Below, piece after piece: positions 30,811 through 41,639 of a stretch of DNA of 64,000 nucleotides. Origin of the DNA: Strigamia acuminata. Taxonomy: Eukaryota > Arthropoda > Chilopoda > Geophilomorpha > Linotaeniidae. The notes beneath the pieces are model-generated. The model saw only the letters and a program-made list of their open reading frames with translations. It made no database searches and was not told the origin of the DNA. A program made the position numbers and the translations under genes. The stretch is from assembly GCA_949358305.1 (NCBI GenBank), contig OX442314.1, positions 31,173,118 through 31,237,117 of the forward strand, read 5' to 3'. Every line of letters begins with the position of its first letter. The stretch's first letter is position 1.

Positions 30811-31719
30811 CAGGGTGGAACAAAAGTCTGTTCCCCTCAAATATTTCCTGAGCAATTGCATCTAGGCCAACTTTGATGAAGCAATCATATAGGAAGTTGG
30901 GTGAGAGCAATCCAATGACGTCATCAAATTTGACTTTGAAAGCCATTTTCAAGGTCATTCACTTGCTAACTTCTAAACCAATCAGGTTAGAGCAAAAAAG
31001 TCAATTACAAAGTTGTAGAGCACCATCAAATTAGTACTATCCAATTTATTTTAGTCATTTTATGTTAACTGTTTTCTTTTTAAAAAGGGGGCAAATCAGC
31101 TGAAATAAAGCCAGCCATTGTGACAAAACTTAAATTTCTATTACAAAAATACTGAATTACTTAAATAAACGTATCCAAATGTGCATTATTATGCAAGTAA
31201 ACAAGAAAAACCACTAGGTGCATTCAAAAACTCTAAAACGCCTCTAAAACTCATTTTGGGTTTGTACGTGTAACGTTATTCCCATGTTATTTAATGGGAA
31301 TGACGTTACACGTACAAACACAAAACGAGTTTTAGAGGCGTTTTAGAGTTTTTGAATGCACCTACTGCCTTTTTTTAATGCCTCGATAATTATCACAAGA
31401 TAAAAAAAATTTCACTTTGCTGATTTTTTTCTGATTTGTCTCCTTTTTAAAAAGAAAACATTTAACTTAAGATGACTAAGATAAGTTGGATAGTACTAAT
31501 TTGCTGGTGCTCTACAACTTTGTAATTGACTTTTTTGCTCTAACCTGATTGGTTTAGAAGTTAGCAAGTGAATGACCTTGAAAATGGCCTTCAAGGTCAA
31601 ATTTGATGACATCATTAAATTGCTCTCTGCCAACTTCCTATACATTCGCTTCATCAAAGTTGGCCTAGATGCAATTGCTCAGGAAATATTTGAGGGGAAC
31701 AGACTTTTGTTCCACCCTG
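30811..31719. mobile_element. Foldback MITE copy 3 (TA target)
   Basis: Starts CAGGGTGGAACAAAAGTC and ends with its complement, with TA on both sides (30809-30810, 31720-31721). The long mirrored arms share the block around GTCATTTTCAAGGTCATTCA with copy 2. The loop holds a second palindromic element (31218-31362). Confidence 0.87.
31218..31362. mobile_element. 145-bp palindromic MITE nested in MITE copy 3
   Basis: A near-perfect inverted repeat from GGTGCATTCAAAAACTC to its complement, with TA on both sides (31216-31217, 31363-31364). Arms are about 65 bp around a short centre near 31290. It is a different family from the enclosing element. Confidence 0.82.
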
Positions 31720-31721
31720 TA

Positions 31722-32745
31722 TATGTGCAGTTTTTGAGGTTTTAACTATTTTGAATGTTGATTAGCAATTTTTGTCATGTACCTCGTAGAGTCATATTTC
31801 GGTGGCAAAGATTAATTATATCTCATTAGCATAGGTTGTGAGAAAGAATGTGTACATTTTTTGTTTTAAAAAAAAAAAAAAAAAATTAGTGGGATAGTAT
31901 ACATAGGGATTAGGTTGGAATAAATGAAGCACATATTTAATCTAGGAGAATGAGGTCAGTTGGGAGTAGCACGGGAGCATCGGGAGAATTGGAGGTGGAT
32001 TTACGAAAATTACACGATTTTGGGGGTTAAGCTGGATGATTATATTCGGGATTCGGTCATTTGATTTGCGTATTTAAGTTTTGATTCACATTTGCTTGTG
32101 CATTCAAATTTTGCATTTGATTCTCGCTTTTAATCTTTTGAGAACGGTGTTGGGAGAATTTTAGATGTCATTTAATGTAGTTGGAGATAATAGCCCTTTA
32201 TGGATTGGGTAACGGACATGGGGTGTGTATATTGTGTATAAGAAGTGTTTATTTACGGTTTGGGGAAAGGTACACGTTGCTCACGGGGGTGAGCAACCAA
32301 ATTATGGGTGAGCGACGACATTTTCAACGTCGGTAGCGCCATCTAGTGTGCCGGTTACTAAATAAGGTGGAGCAGGACAGGACGCGATGCGTGGCGCCCT
32401 CTCGTATCAAGTGGGTGCGTCATATTGTGAGTTGTAACATAAGCATATTTCAGGATTCGGATTTCGGGGGTTTTGGGGGGAATGTGGTTTGGGTTATCAT
32501 AATCATTCATATGTTCTAAAATTAATAGGTATTATGAATAAATTAGTTAGGGAATATTTAGCTTCTCACGATTTCACATGTGTCATTCATTGGTAAGTGT
32601 GTATAATAATCACGGTCGCCGTAAAAAGGATTAATGGTTAACTGATCGATTAACTAATTGGTCAGCTGGTCGATTGGTGGATGGGTTAATGGCTTCACTA
32701 ATGATGGGATTAAATGGATCATATCCGTTAGATTGTGGTATAGTT
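31722..32745. other. Intergenic, no gene
   Basis: AT-rich with a poly-A run near 31870. It contains GCGCCATCTAGTG at 32337-32349, a motif also in the element 1 LTR, so an old LTR fragment may be present at 32280-32420. A GGTTAACTGATCGATTAAC-like self-complementary patch lies near 32640. Confidence 0.4.
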
Positions 32746-34274
32746 TGTGACGGTTACACTGTCATGCATTTTGCTAGTTAAGACGTTTATTTTACCCATA
32801 GATGGCGCTAGAACGATTTAGCGGAAATTTCGAAGTTTGATTATTTTCAGTAATTAAAATATAAATTATTATTTATATTTTAGTCTGTTTCAGGTTTAAA
32901 CAGTTATTTAATATATTTTATGTTGTTTTAACTAGTTTACTACATAATTCTGTTGAATTATGTATAAATTTCATCCCTCGCCACCCACTGAAAGTTGGAC
33001 TAATTCCGGATTACAGTCAAAAGACTTAATCCGAAATGTGTCCTGTGTATCCAGTTCCTGGAACGGACCTAGTAGAGGACTATGTCCTGGCTATCCGCTT
33101 CCTAGAGCCTAGGATTGGAAGGATTTAGGTGACCAGTGATCCCATTGGATCGATGATCAGCCTATTGTCCAGTACGAGTATATATTCCCGTGTAAACCGG
33201 ATATATCGCTCGCTCTCTTGTTGGTGTTCTGTTCCTGACGCCACTTGAACCGGGTCTGGTGGACTTAGGGCCACTTGGGTGAATTTAGTTCACTTTGTTG
33301 CACTTAGGGGCAATGGATAGCTGTAGCTATGGAAAGTAACATTTATCAATTTAACATTCATTCCTCATAATTTCAGTACAGGCCGGATAAGAAATACTTG
33401 ATATTTAGTGTAAGAATCTAGAGTGGGTCGAAGATCCACAGACACACTCCCGCCTCTTCATGCCAACATTCCGTTGTAGAAATAACTGTAGAATCTAGAG
33501 TGGAATATTACAATTTCACAGACACATTATTTAGGTAATCGACGTGGAGTAATTTCCCGGTTATTCTCCCGCCCGCCAGAACCGAGCGGAGTAATTTCCC
33601 GGTAAATGGATAACCCTTCCTACGAGAGACTTCTGATTCAATTCGTTGTTGGTTTTGACGGAACATTTAAAAAGGCTTAAATGTTGATTGCACTCGGGGC
33701 AACAAATAGCTCGGCGCTATTTTAATTTATTCTTTATTTTTTCCAGTTATTTTATCCCGCTTCGTGAATATAATATCATGTGGAATTCTGTCGAATTTAC
33801 ATGAATATTTATTCAATTTATTTCGTCATGTTGATGACCGCGCTTTGCAATTATTATCCATATAATAATTACAAGTGTGACGACTGCAGAAAAGTCAACC
33901 GCACCTCTCGGATATAACCCACCCAAGCCTAACCATTACACACCTTTTTAGATCCAAACCAGAACCAGTTAGATGTCGAAACCATTCGAGTCCATATTCA
34001 GACGACATCTTTTACGTCCCGACAATAAGACCGATACACATTCTTGTTGTCTGACTGAAAACCGCAAGTGATATTATTATAGGGCTTTTGCCGACCGATT
34101 GTATAGTTTAACTTGCAGAATTTCGACCATTTGTCGGTCTAGTATTTATATAAGTTCAAACCGGAATAAATTGTCATATGATTTGAGAAATCACAAGCCT
34201 CCGTATTTTACACTTTCACACAAGTTCTCGCTCTAATTTTCTAGCAATTGTATCTCGCAAAGTCAATCGTCACA
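32746..34274 (+). repeat. Element 2 5' LTR
   Basis: Direct repeat of 37798-39341. The first 100 bp or so differ at many positions between copies and a 15-bp stretch is missing here near 32970, while about 700 bp in the middle look nearly identical. It carries the block ATAGATGGCGCTA at 32800-32812. Confidence 0.9.
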
Positions 34275-34276
34275 CG

Positions 34277-34294
34277 TGGAGGTCCCACCGAGAT
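34277..34294 (+). other. Element 2 primer binding site (tRNA-Gln type)
   Basis: TGGAGGTCCCACCGAGAT, two bases after the LTR. It is identical to the PBS of element 1. Confidence 0.72.
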
Positions 34295-35356
34295 AGGTTG
34301 CATTATTAAAGTGAACTCTGTGATCAAAGTGTAAAATTTGAAAAAATGAATTTTTGATTATTTTACGTAGATATTATAATTAGAAAATTTCCGATTTTCT
34401 CTTGGTAAAAATACTGTGTGTTATTTATTCATTTCCAAAAATCCAAGTTATCTTTTGGAAATGACTAAGTTTAAATTTTTCGATTATTTTGATAACGCAT
34501 TATAATCTAAAGATTTCGAATTTTCCAAGGAAATAATCTATTTTGACCGTCTTAAGTTTTCAAAAATATTCTTGGCATATTTTGAAAGTCTCGAAGCCAT
34601 GAATTGCGATCAAAAGATAGATTAACAATTTTGTTGGCTAAAAGACCAAAATATTTATTTTATTGTTCGGTTAGAATTTGACTATTTTGATAAATTCATT
34701 ATAATTAGAAAATTCCGAGTTTTTTTAATAAAATCTACTTTTGTTTTGATCAAGTTCTCCGAAAATACATTGTTATATTTCGGAAATCTCGAAGTTAGGA
34801 ATTTTAATCAAAAAAATTGATTAATAATTCTGTGGCTAAAAACTGGAAATAATAAAATACTTATTTTATTTTATTTAAGTTTGGTTAAAACTTGGCCAGT
34901 TATTCTACTGTTCTGTTAAAAGTTACGGATTTTAATCTTAATCTGTGACAAGTTAAAGAATGTGACAAAGAGAACCAATCACGACGCAGTTTTGAACATG
35001 CCACCCAGATTATGGATTACTGAGAATTCTGGATTAAATTCGTCAGAAATATCTCAGTACCACCAATCAATGCAGACTTTCTTAACAATAGAAAATACCG
35101 GAAACCAGTTGGACAAAGAAATCTTTTGCCACACTTGCTTTCTATCAGCGTGACCGTTCAGTTGTGCCTTGTGGTCAGTGCCTTCCTGGACCATTCTTGA
35201 CCGAAGACAAGACAGTTTTGACCGTAGCCACTTCAGTTTAGCAGCCAAGGTTGTATAATTTCATTTTCCTTTTTAGTTTAAAAATTAAGCGTGTTTTATT
35301 TGACGCTAGTATTTGTTTAAATTTCATTTTTTTTTGTGTATTTCTCGACGAGTATT
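34295..35356 (+). other. Element 2 leader
   Basis: About 1.06 kb, AT-rich, with repeated short phrases (GATCAAA, TTTTCGAAGT). No convincing ORF. Confidence 0.5.
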
Positions 35357-37291
35357 ATGGCCCGTAGACCTGTAAGAGCACGTGGAGCACGTGGAGGTCG
35401 TGGAGCACGTAGACGTGGTAATATGCGTGAACCACCACGGGAAATTGTGGAGTCTGATCCAGAAAGTCAGGGGGACGAAGTTGTGCCTAGAAACAATTCC
35501 AACCCAAATAGTTCTCGGACAGAACCACTTCCAGTCTCGCAAGATTTAGAAATTTACTGCCGTCATTTCCAATTGGAAGTGACGCAATTTTCAACTCTAT
35601 ACGAAGCGCAACAATACACGGCGAATAATTGTCACGGAAGAATTCGTGCAATATCTCCCGATGTAGTTGTATCAAACGAGCAGAATATTTCGATAGATTT
35701 AACCGGTGCTCGTACACCAGCCGCTTACCGCTATCAGCAGTTGCCTGGATGGCGTATGAGTGTTGCACGCGAGGCAAATGAACAACCAAATCATGCGATT
35801 TCTGTTCAACCCGCGATTCAATTACCTGCTGCTTCTTGGAGAGCAAATTTGACGGACAGAGTGGAAAATCTTGGACACGAAGATTCTTCTGTTCCAATTT
35901 CTCATAATTTACCTAGTGTGACGGTCGGAAATAATAATTTACCCGCTCACACTGGAAATTTGAATGAGTCATTTCGAGTTCCACAGCCTCTCCCACGAAG
36001 GGAAAACCTGACTAATGTTCCAATCCAGCCAAGGGGGAGAAATGAACTTTCACAAAATTTTCAATCTCGCTCCCAATCCGATGGAGACTTTAGAAATTCT
36101 AGGAATTCCTATCAGGCTCCAACAGGACATGCTCTGCCGGGAAACCGACAATTTCCCCGAGCACCTGGTGATCCCCGAGATTCAGACCCGAATTCGAGCA
36201 GTGACGACTCTCAAGCTGGTGGAGGGGGAAATTATCATAATAATAATTTCCACCAACGGAACCATTCCCGTTCTCCTCCGCCAAATGGACGACAGAATTT
36301 TAATAGACCAAATTCTTCATCTAGGGCTCAAGGAGATCGTTCCACGCCAAATTCGAATTTGACATCTAATTTGTCAAATGAAGATTTAAGACAAATAATT
36401 CAAGGCTTAGCTAGCCAAAGTCGAGACTCTAATTTAAACCAAAAATTCGGGAAAGGAATAGAGATTCCTATTTTCGATGGAAAACAATCCGAAGTTACTC
36501 GCTTTTTAGACATTGTAAAAGCTGTAGCTTCAGGGAAGGGCATTCCACTAGACGAAATGGTACACCAAGCTGTACCAGGTCGCCTATTAGGACATGCACA
36601 ACGATGGTTTCATCAACAACGCCACACATTTATTAATTGGCGAGTGTTTGAAGCCCAATTTCTTGAACGTTTCGATTTAGTGCCTCTTACAAGATCTAGA
36701 CGTTTAACCAATGTAAAACAACGAGCAGACGAGTCGCTGTATTGTTTCCTCTTGCGATTCACCCAAGAACAAGGTGAAATACCACGTGGGGACAGGGCAG
36801 GACTCGAAAGCCTTTTCAATAACTTGACACAAGAAAGTTTCTCGTTATTGATGGCACAAGGACTATATGGTGACTACACAGTCGATGATATTTTGCAATA
36901 TGTCGGCTTGAATCGCTGTATGTTCGAGAATTCAGCACAACTAGCAGCAGACCTCGAGTATGATAATCAAGAAGATAATCCTGCTCCAAAAGCCAACGAA
37001 AAATCTAAGATTTTTCCATCACTTCGCTTAACTCGAACCGAAGATGAGGTTAAAGAAGAAAATGAGTCAGAAAATGACGAATCAACTAATGACAATAGGT
37101 TTGATCGATCATTTAAGACACAGTACGAAAATACGACAGGGAAATGCTTTTATTGTCACAAGCCCGGACATTTCAAAAAAGAATGTCCAGCTCTGGCTAA
37201 AAAATTAGCCAGGAAAGCAGATTCAGCAAATCCAAATAAAAGATTTAACCAATCTGCCCTTAGCTCAGACTCTAATAAGAGACCTAAATAA
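35357..37291 (+). CDS. gag: Element 2 Gag, intact, 644 aa
   Basis: Starts at the ATG at 35357 (M-A-R-R-P-V-R). An Arg/Gly-rich N-terminus (RGG-like) is followed by a segment homologous to the start of element 1 gag (Y-C-R-H-F-Q-L-E-V), then a long Asn/Ser/Pro/Arg-rich disordered stretch. The capsid domain runs from about residue 370 (I-P-I-F-D-G-K-Q, then F-I-N-W-R-V-F-E-A-Q-F). A CCHC knuckle follows near 600 (C-F-Y-C-H-K-P-G-H-F-K-K-E-C), and the tail is Asn/Ser/Lys-rich. No stop or frameshift is seen in the whole frame, which suggests recent function. Confidence 0.92.
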   Translation: MARRPVRARGARGGRGARRRGNMREPPREIVESDPESQGDEVVPRNNSNPNSSRTEPLPVSQDLEIYCRHFQLEVTQFSTLYEAQQYTANNCHGRIRAISPDVVVSNEQNISIDLTGARTPAAYRYQQLPGWRMSVAREANEQPNHAISVQPAIQLPAASWRANLTDRVENLGHEDSSVPISHNLPSVTVGNNNLPAHTGNLNESFRVPQPLPRRENLTNVPIQPRGRNELSQNFQSRSQSDGDFRNSRNSYQAPTGHALPGNRQFPRAPGDPRDSDPNSSSDDSQAGGGGNYHNNNFHQRNHSRSPPPNGRQNFNRPNSSSRAQGDRSTPNSNLTSNLSNEDLRQIIQGLASQSRDSNLNQKFGKGIEIPIFDGKQSEVTRFLDIVKAVASGKGIPLDEMVHQAVPGRLLGHAQRWFHQQRHTFINWRVFEAQFLERFDLVPLTRSRRLTNVKQRADESLYCFLLRFTQEQGEIPRGDRAGLESLFNNLTQESFSLLMAQGLYGDYTVDDILQYVGLNRCMFENSAQLAADLEYDNQEDNPAPKANEKSKIFPSLRLTRTEDEVKEENESENDESTNDNRFDRSFKTQYENTTGKCFYCHKPGHFKKECPALAKKLARKADSANPNKRFNQSALSSDSNKRPK

Positions 37292-37787
37292 AATAGGGTT
37301 AGATGGATTTATGTAGATATATACGAAAATTTTAACATGTGTTAATTCTTTTGAATTATCTGTGCGAGTTGTTCCTTATTGGAATTTATGTATTCTTAAT
37401 TATGGAACTCTTTTAACTCGTAACAGGTTTATTTGCGTGAATTACATTTTAAGAAGAAATTGTCATTTCATAGGTAAAATAATTTGTCAAACTTTATTAA
37501 TCATTTATGATACAAATTTTGATGTTATTTAAGTTTATCTTCTTCTCTGGTATAGATATAAGTCCATTCTATAAAAGAGATTAGGATTTGAGTTTTATTT
37601 TATTGAAATTGTTTTCTAATAAATAATTCTGAAACATTTTTTGATTAAAGTTGAGATTTATTTTAAGTATAAATAAGTTTTACTTACCTAGGATTGAAGC
37701 TAGATGTTCCTGATGCCAGTGTAACCTTAAAATCTTGTAAAGATGTATGTTAAATAGTATGCAAATACTTCATATTAGCATATATTT
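37292..37787 (+). other. Element 2 non-coding region after gag
   Basis: About 500 bp where pol would start. I see no protease, RT or integrase motif in any frame. The deletion, or lifelong absence, of pol is complete. Confidence 0.75.
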
Positions 37788-37795
37788 AAGGGGGA
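37788..37795 (+). other. Element 2 polypurine tract
   Basis: AAGGGGGA two bases before the 3' LTR, the same core as in element 1. Confidence 0.75.
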
Positions 37796-37797
37796 CT

Positions 37798-39341
37798 TGT
37801 GACGGTTACACTGTCGTGTATTTTGCTAGTTTAGAACGATTATTCTGTCAATAGATGGCACTGATACGTTTTAGCGGTAATTTCGAAGTTCGGTTATTTT
37901 CAGTAATTAAAATATAAATTACTATTTATATTTTAGTCTGTTTCAAGTCTAAACAGTTATTTAATATATTTTATGTTGTTTTGACTAGTTTACTACATAA
38001 TTCTATTGAATTATGTATAAACTTGACATCTTATATTCACCCCTCGCCACCCACTGGAAGTTGGACTAATTCCGGATTACAGTCAAAAGACTTAATCCGA
38101 AATGTGTCCTGTGTATCCAGTTCCTGGAACGGACCTAGTAGAGGACTATGTCCTGGCTATCCACTTCCTAGAGTCTAGGATTGGAAGGATTTAGCTGACC
38201 AGTGATCCCATTGGATCGATAATCAGCCTATTGTCCAGTACGAGTATATATTCCCGTGTAAACCGGATATATCGCTTGCTCTCTTGTTGGTGTTCTGTTC
38301 CTGACGCCACTTGAACCGGGTCTGGTGGACTTAGGGCCACTTGGGTGAATTTAGTTCACTTTGTTGCACTTAGGGGCAATGGATAGCTGTAGCTATGGAA
38401 AGTAACATTTATCAATTTAACATTCATTCCTCATAATTTCAGTACAGGCCGGATAAGAAATACTTGATATTTAGTGTAAGAATCTAGAGTGGGTCGAAGA
38501 TCCACAGACACACTCCCGCCTCTTCATGCCAACATTCCGTTGTAGAAATAACTGTAGAATCTAGAGTGGAATATTACAATTTCACAGACACATTATTTAG
38601 GTAATCGACGTGGAGTAATTTCCCGGTTATTCTCCCGCCCGCCAGAACCGAGCGGAGTAATTTCCCGGTAAATGGATAACCCTTCCTACGAGAGACTTCT
38701 GATTCAATTCGTTGTTGGTTTTGACGGAACATTTAAAAAGGCTTAAATGTTGATTGCACTCGGGGCAACAAATAGCTCGGCGCTATTTTAATTTATTCTT
38801 TATTTTTTCCAGTTATTTTATCCCGCTTCGTGAATATAATATCATGTGGAATTCTGTCGAATTTACATGAATATTTATTCAATTTATTTCGTCATGTTGA
38901 TGACCGCGCTTTGCAATTATTATCCATATAATAATTACAAGTGTGACGACTGCAGAAAAGTCAACCGCACCTCTCGGATATAACCCACCCAAGCCTAACC
39001 ATTACACACCTTTTTTAGATCCAAACCAGAACCAGTTAGATGTCGAGACCATTCGAATCCATACTAAGACGACATCTTTTACGTCCCGACAATAAGACCG
39101 TTACATATTCTTAATTGTTCGACTGAAAACCGCAAGTGATATTATTATAGGGCTTTGCCGACCGATTGTATAGTTTAACTTGCAGAATTTCGACCATTTG
39201 TCGGTCTAGTATTTATATAAGTTCGAACCGGAATAAATTGTCATATGATTTGAGAAATCACAAGCCTCCGTATTTTACACTTTCACACAAGTTCTCGCTT
39301 TAATTCTCTAGCAATTATATCTCGTAAAGTCAATCGTCACA
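37798..39341 (+). repeat. Element 2 3' LTR
   Basis: The 1,544-bp partner of 32746-34274, from TGTGACGG to CGTCACA. Confidence 0.9.
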
Positions 39342-39499
39342 ATTGTATCAACCAAATTTCACTTTTCATTTTTCATTTTTCCCTTTTTTTCATTTCTAAT
39401 TTCTCATTTTTAACTTCTAACTTTTATTAGTTCTACCAAACGAATACGGCGTCACCCAGCGCAAAGTAGCTTTGCTTCCAGGCACCAAAAACATTATTA

Positions 39500-39585
39500 A
39501 AGACGATTTTAGACTCTTGACAAATTTATCCTCTTTTATTATGAAACCTACTTACGTTAGTTAATTCTGCTTTCTCTTTTAAATA
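39500..39585 (-). pseudogene. Duplicated scrap of P450 intron/exon
   Basis: TTTTAGACTCTTGACAAATT, ATTATGAAACCTACTTA and GCTTTCTCTTTTAAA match, in the same order, the exon 5/intron 5 boundary of the first P450 gene (44735-44820). This is a short stray copy lying 5' of the mucin-like ORF. Confidence 0.6.
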
Positions 39586-39587
39586 TA

Positions 39588-40275
39588 ATGGCGCAAAAGA
39601 AAGCGGTTAGACCGACGATCAACGGCGTCAAGACGACTAAAAAGACTGTCGATGTGGATAATGTCAAAAACGAGGCTTCGACGACGACCGAGACGAACGA
39701 TTTTCCACAAAACGACTCGATAAACGCCAATAAAACGAAGCAAATCGTCACGAACGAACCCGAAACGATAACTGCTCAAGCCAACAACATCTTTTGAGCT
39801 GAAGAAAGTGACGACACAAATCAAGACAACTCTTCGTCCGAAACTCAGTTTAAAACCGCACGAATTACGCAACGAAACGATCGGAAACGACGTCACATCT
39901 CAGTCCCGTCTTCGAACAATAAGCAGCGAGACACCCAGATCAACATCGCCCAACAAATCCACTCACAACACGGACGAAAATGCCCCATTGAGTCGCCCAT
40001 TGGTCTACGTGTCCTCGACATCTTTCCGACACAATCGCACGACTTCAAAATCAAACGAAACGACACCAGACATGGCAAACACCAACACCAAACCCCCACG
40101 CACCAAACCCACTCTATTCCCATCCTCCAGAACCAGAATTGACATCACAACCAAACCACTAACAACCAGACATCGTTCAACTAACATTGCAACACAAACA
40201 ACAAAACATCGTTCAACTGACATCACTACAAAACCACTAACGACCAGACATCGTTCAACCACAAAAGGGACGACG

Positions 40276-40306
<31 letters not shown>

Positions 40307-40419
40307 CCAGTACAACAACAAAAAAGACGACAACAACACCCATAGCATCAACAACTCCAATTTCGTCTCAACCGGTCGAAGACTTTGACGAGATCGAAGC
40401 GTCATTCGTTGACGTGTAG
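39588..40419 (+). pseudogene. Thr/Ser-rich mucin-like coding segment with one frameshift
   Basis: Frame 1 runs from an ATG at 39588 to TGA at 39795-39797. A second frame takes over at once (39797-40419), and only one base in a TTTT run (39793-39796) separates them. A homopolymer indel therefore explains the break, either a true mutation or an assembly error. The product is highly polar and dominated by Thr, Ser, Lys and Arg, with a (ACA)n Thr run at 40270-40340 and repeated T-T-R-H-R-S-T phrases, as in secreted O-glycosylated proteins. No signal peptide is seen at this ATG. An AATAAA follows the stop by about 20 bp, so a transcript could end here. The segment may instead be part of the gene continuing at 41640. 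Confidence 0.5.
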
Positions 40420-41639
40420 TAATCCCGGCCTATTCTTAATAAAACCTCACTCAAATTATCAAAAATAAGCTGTGGAAATTACTCAATGCCCCGACGGGTC
40501 TTATATTTTAAATAAATACTAATACTCTTACTATTCTAACTCAACAATTGATTTATCCAATTTTACAATTGAATAAATCAACCGATCCAATAAACAAACT
40601 TGTTATTTATAAATAAACACACACTATTTATTCTAATCTTTGAATAAATTACTATTATCAATTAAAACGCTTTACAATAAAAACTCTGAATGATTAAAAT
40701 GCTAAAATTATACAAAAGACTAATTATTTTAAATGGAAAGGAAAAGTAAAATGGCGTCGTGGCTGGTTTCGGCACGATTGCGCGACGTTTTCGTCCGATC
40801 TTCGGTCAAAATACGTCTCTTCGACACTTACGATTCGTTTCTGCGATGGAATTCGCTCGTGTACGGCGAATTCTCTCCAATTGCACTTGATGATCGTGCC
40901 GTTAGCACTTCTCGACGAATCACCGAACAAATTCGGATATTTTCGTGAACTCTTTCACTTCATACAACACCGAACAATTCGGTTTCACCTTCTTTACGCT
41001 GGTTCGAATGACGGCGAAACAGGATTTCGCCGTAGTTTGAATGACGTGACTTCTCCTTCAACACAGGCGGTTCGGATGACGATACTTTTCGTAGTCCGAA
41101 TGACCTCGACTTCTCCGTGGCGGTCCGAATGGCGGCGATGGCTCGTCGTGGTTCGAATGGCCTTAACTTCTCTCCTCGAGTGGTTCCAATGGCGGCGGTG
41201 GTCCCGACGTGGTTGGAATGGCTCGGCGGCGTACAACAAGCTTGTACGTGGCTGTGATCCCACTGGTCCAGGCTGGAACAGCAGAATAATATCCCGTGGC
41301 AAATGCAACTTTTGCACAGGAAAAATGAGTCCAAACTCACAGGAATGACCTTAACTTCAGCTGGAAATTTTCAGATTTTTCAGACAAAGTTTTCTTGGTG
41401 TTTTCACAATGGGTTTCAAATTTAGACTGAAGATTTCAGCAAGTTTTCCTGGTTGGCAGGAAATACTTCCTGCCTCCCAGCTGTCTGGCTTGGTTACCCT
41501 GGTAACCCACCCCAGACAAGAACTTGCTGCAACCTTCTTATTTTTTATGCCAAATAAAATAATGCCAATTCTCAGCTTAAATCTTTTCCTGTAAATTAAA
41601 GTCATTTCCTTCCGGTTGGTGACCACCGGCCACCACAGA
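40420..41639. other. Intron or intergenic with degenerate tandem repeats
   Basis: A block at 40990-41230 is built of degenerate units around GGTTCGAATGACGGCG and GACTTCTCC (units about 35-45 bp). The rest is AT-rich. No gene is seen on either strand. Confidence 0.5.

Larger units (their letters stand above)
32746..39341 (+). mobile_element. Element 2: gag-only LTR retrotransposon (TR-GAG-like), 6.6 kb
   Basis: LTRs of 1,529 bp (32746-34274) and 1,544 bp (37798-39341) begin TGTGACGG and end CGTCACA. Between them are a tRNA-Gln-type PBS, a leader, one intact gag ORF and a PPT. There is no protease, RT or integrase, only about 500 non-coding bases after gag. I found no convincing target duplication (flanks AGTT and ATTG). 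PBS, PPT and gag are clearly related to element 1, whose enzymes could serve it. This architecture matches the non-autonomous class called TR-GAG in plants. Confidence 0.88.

Noticed and set aside
32746-32749. Target duplication for element 2
   Set aside because: The flanking AGTT and ATTG do not match, and I found no shifted match within a few bases.
40005-40343. Val-rich antisense frame opposite the Thr repeats
   Set aside because: It arises from the complement of the (ACA) repeat and is not a plausible protein.
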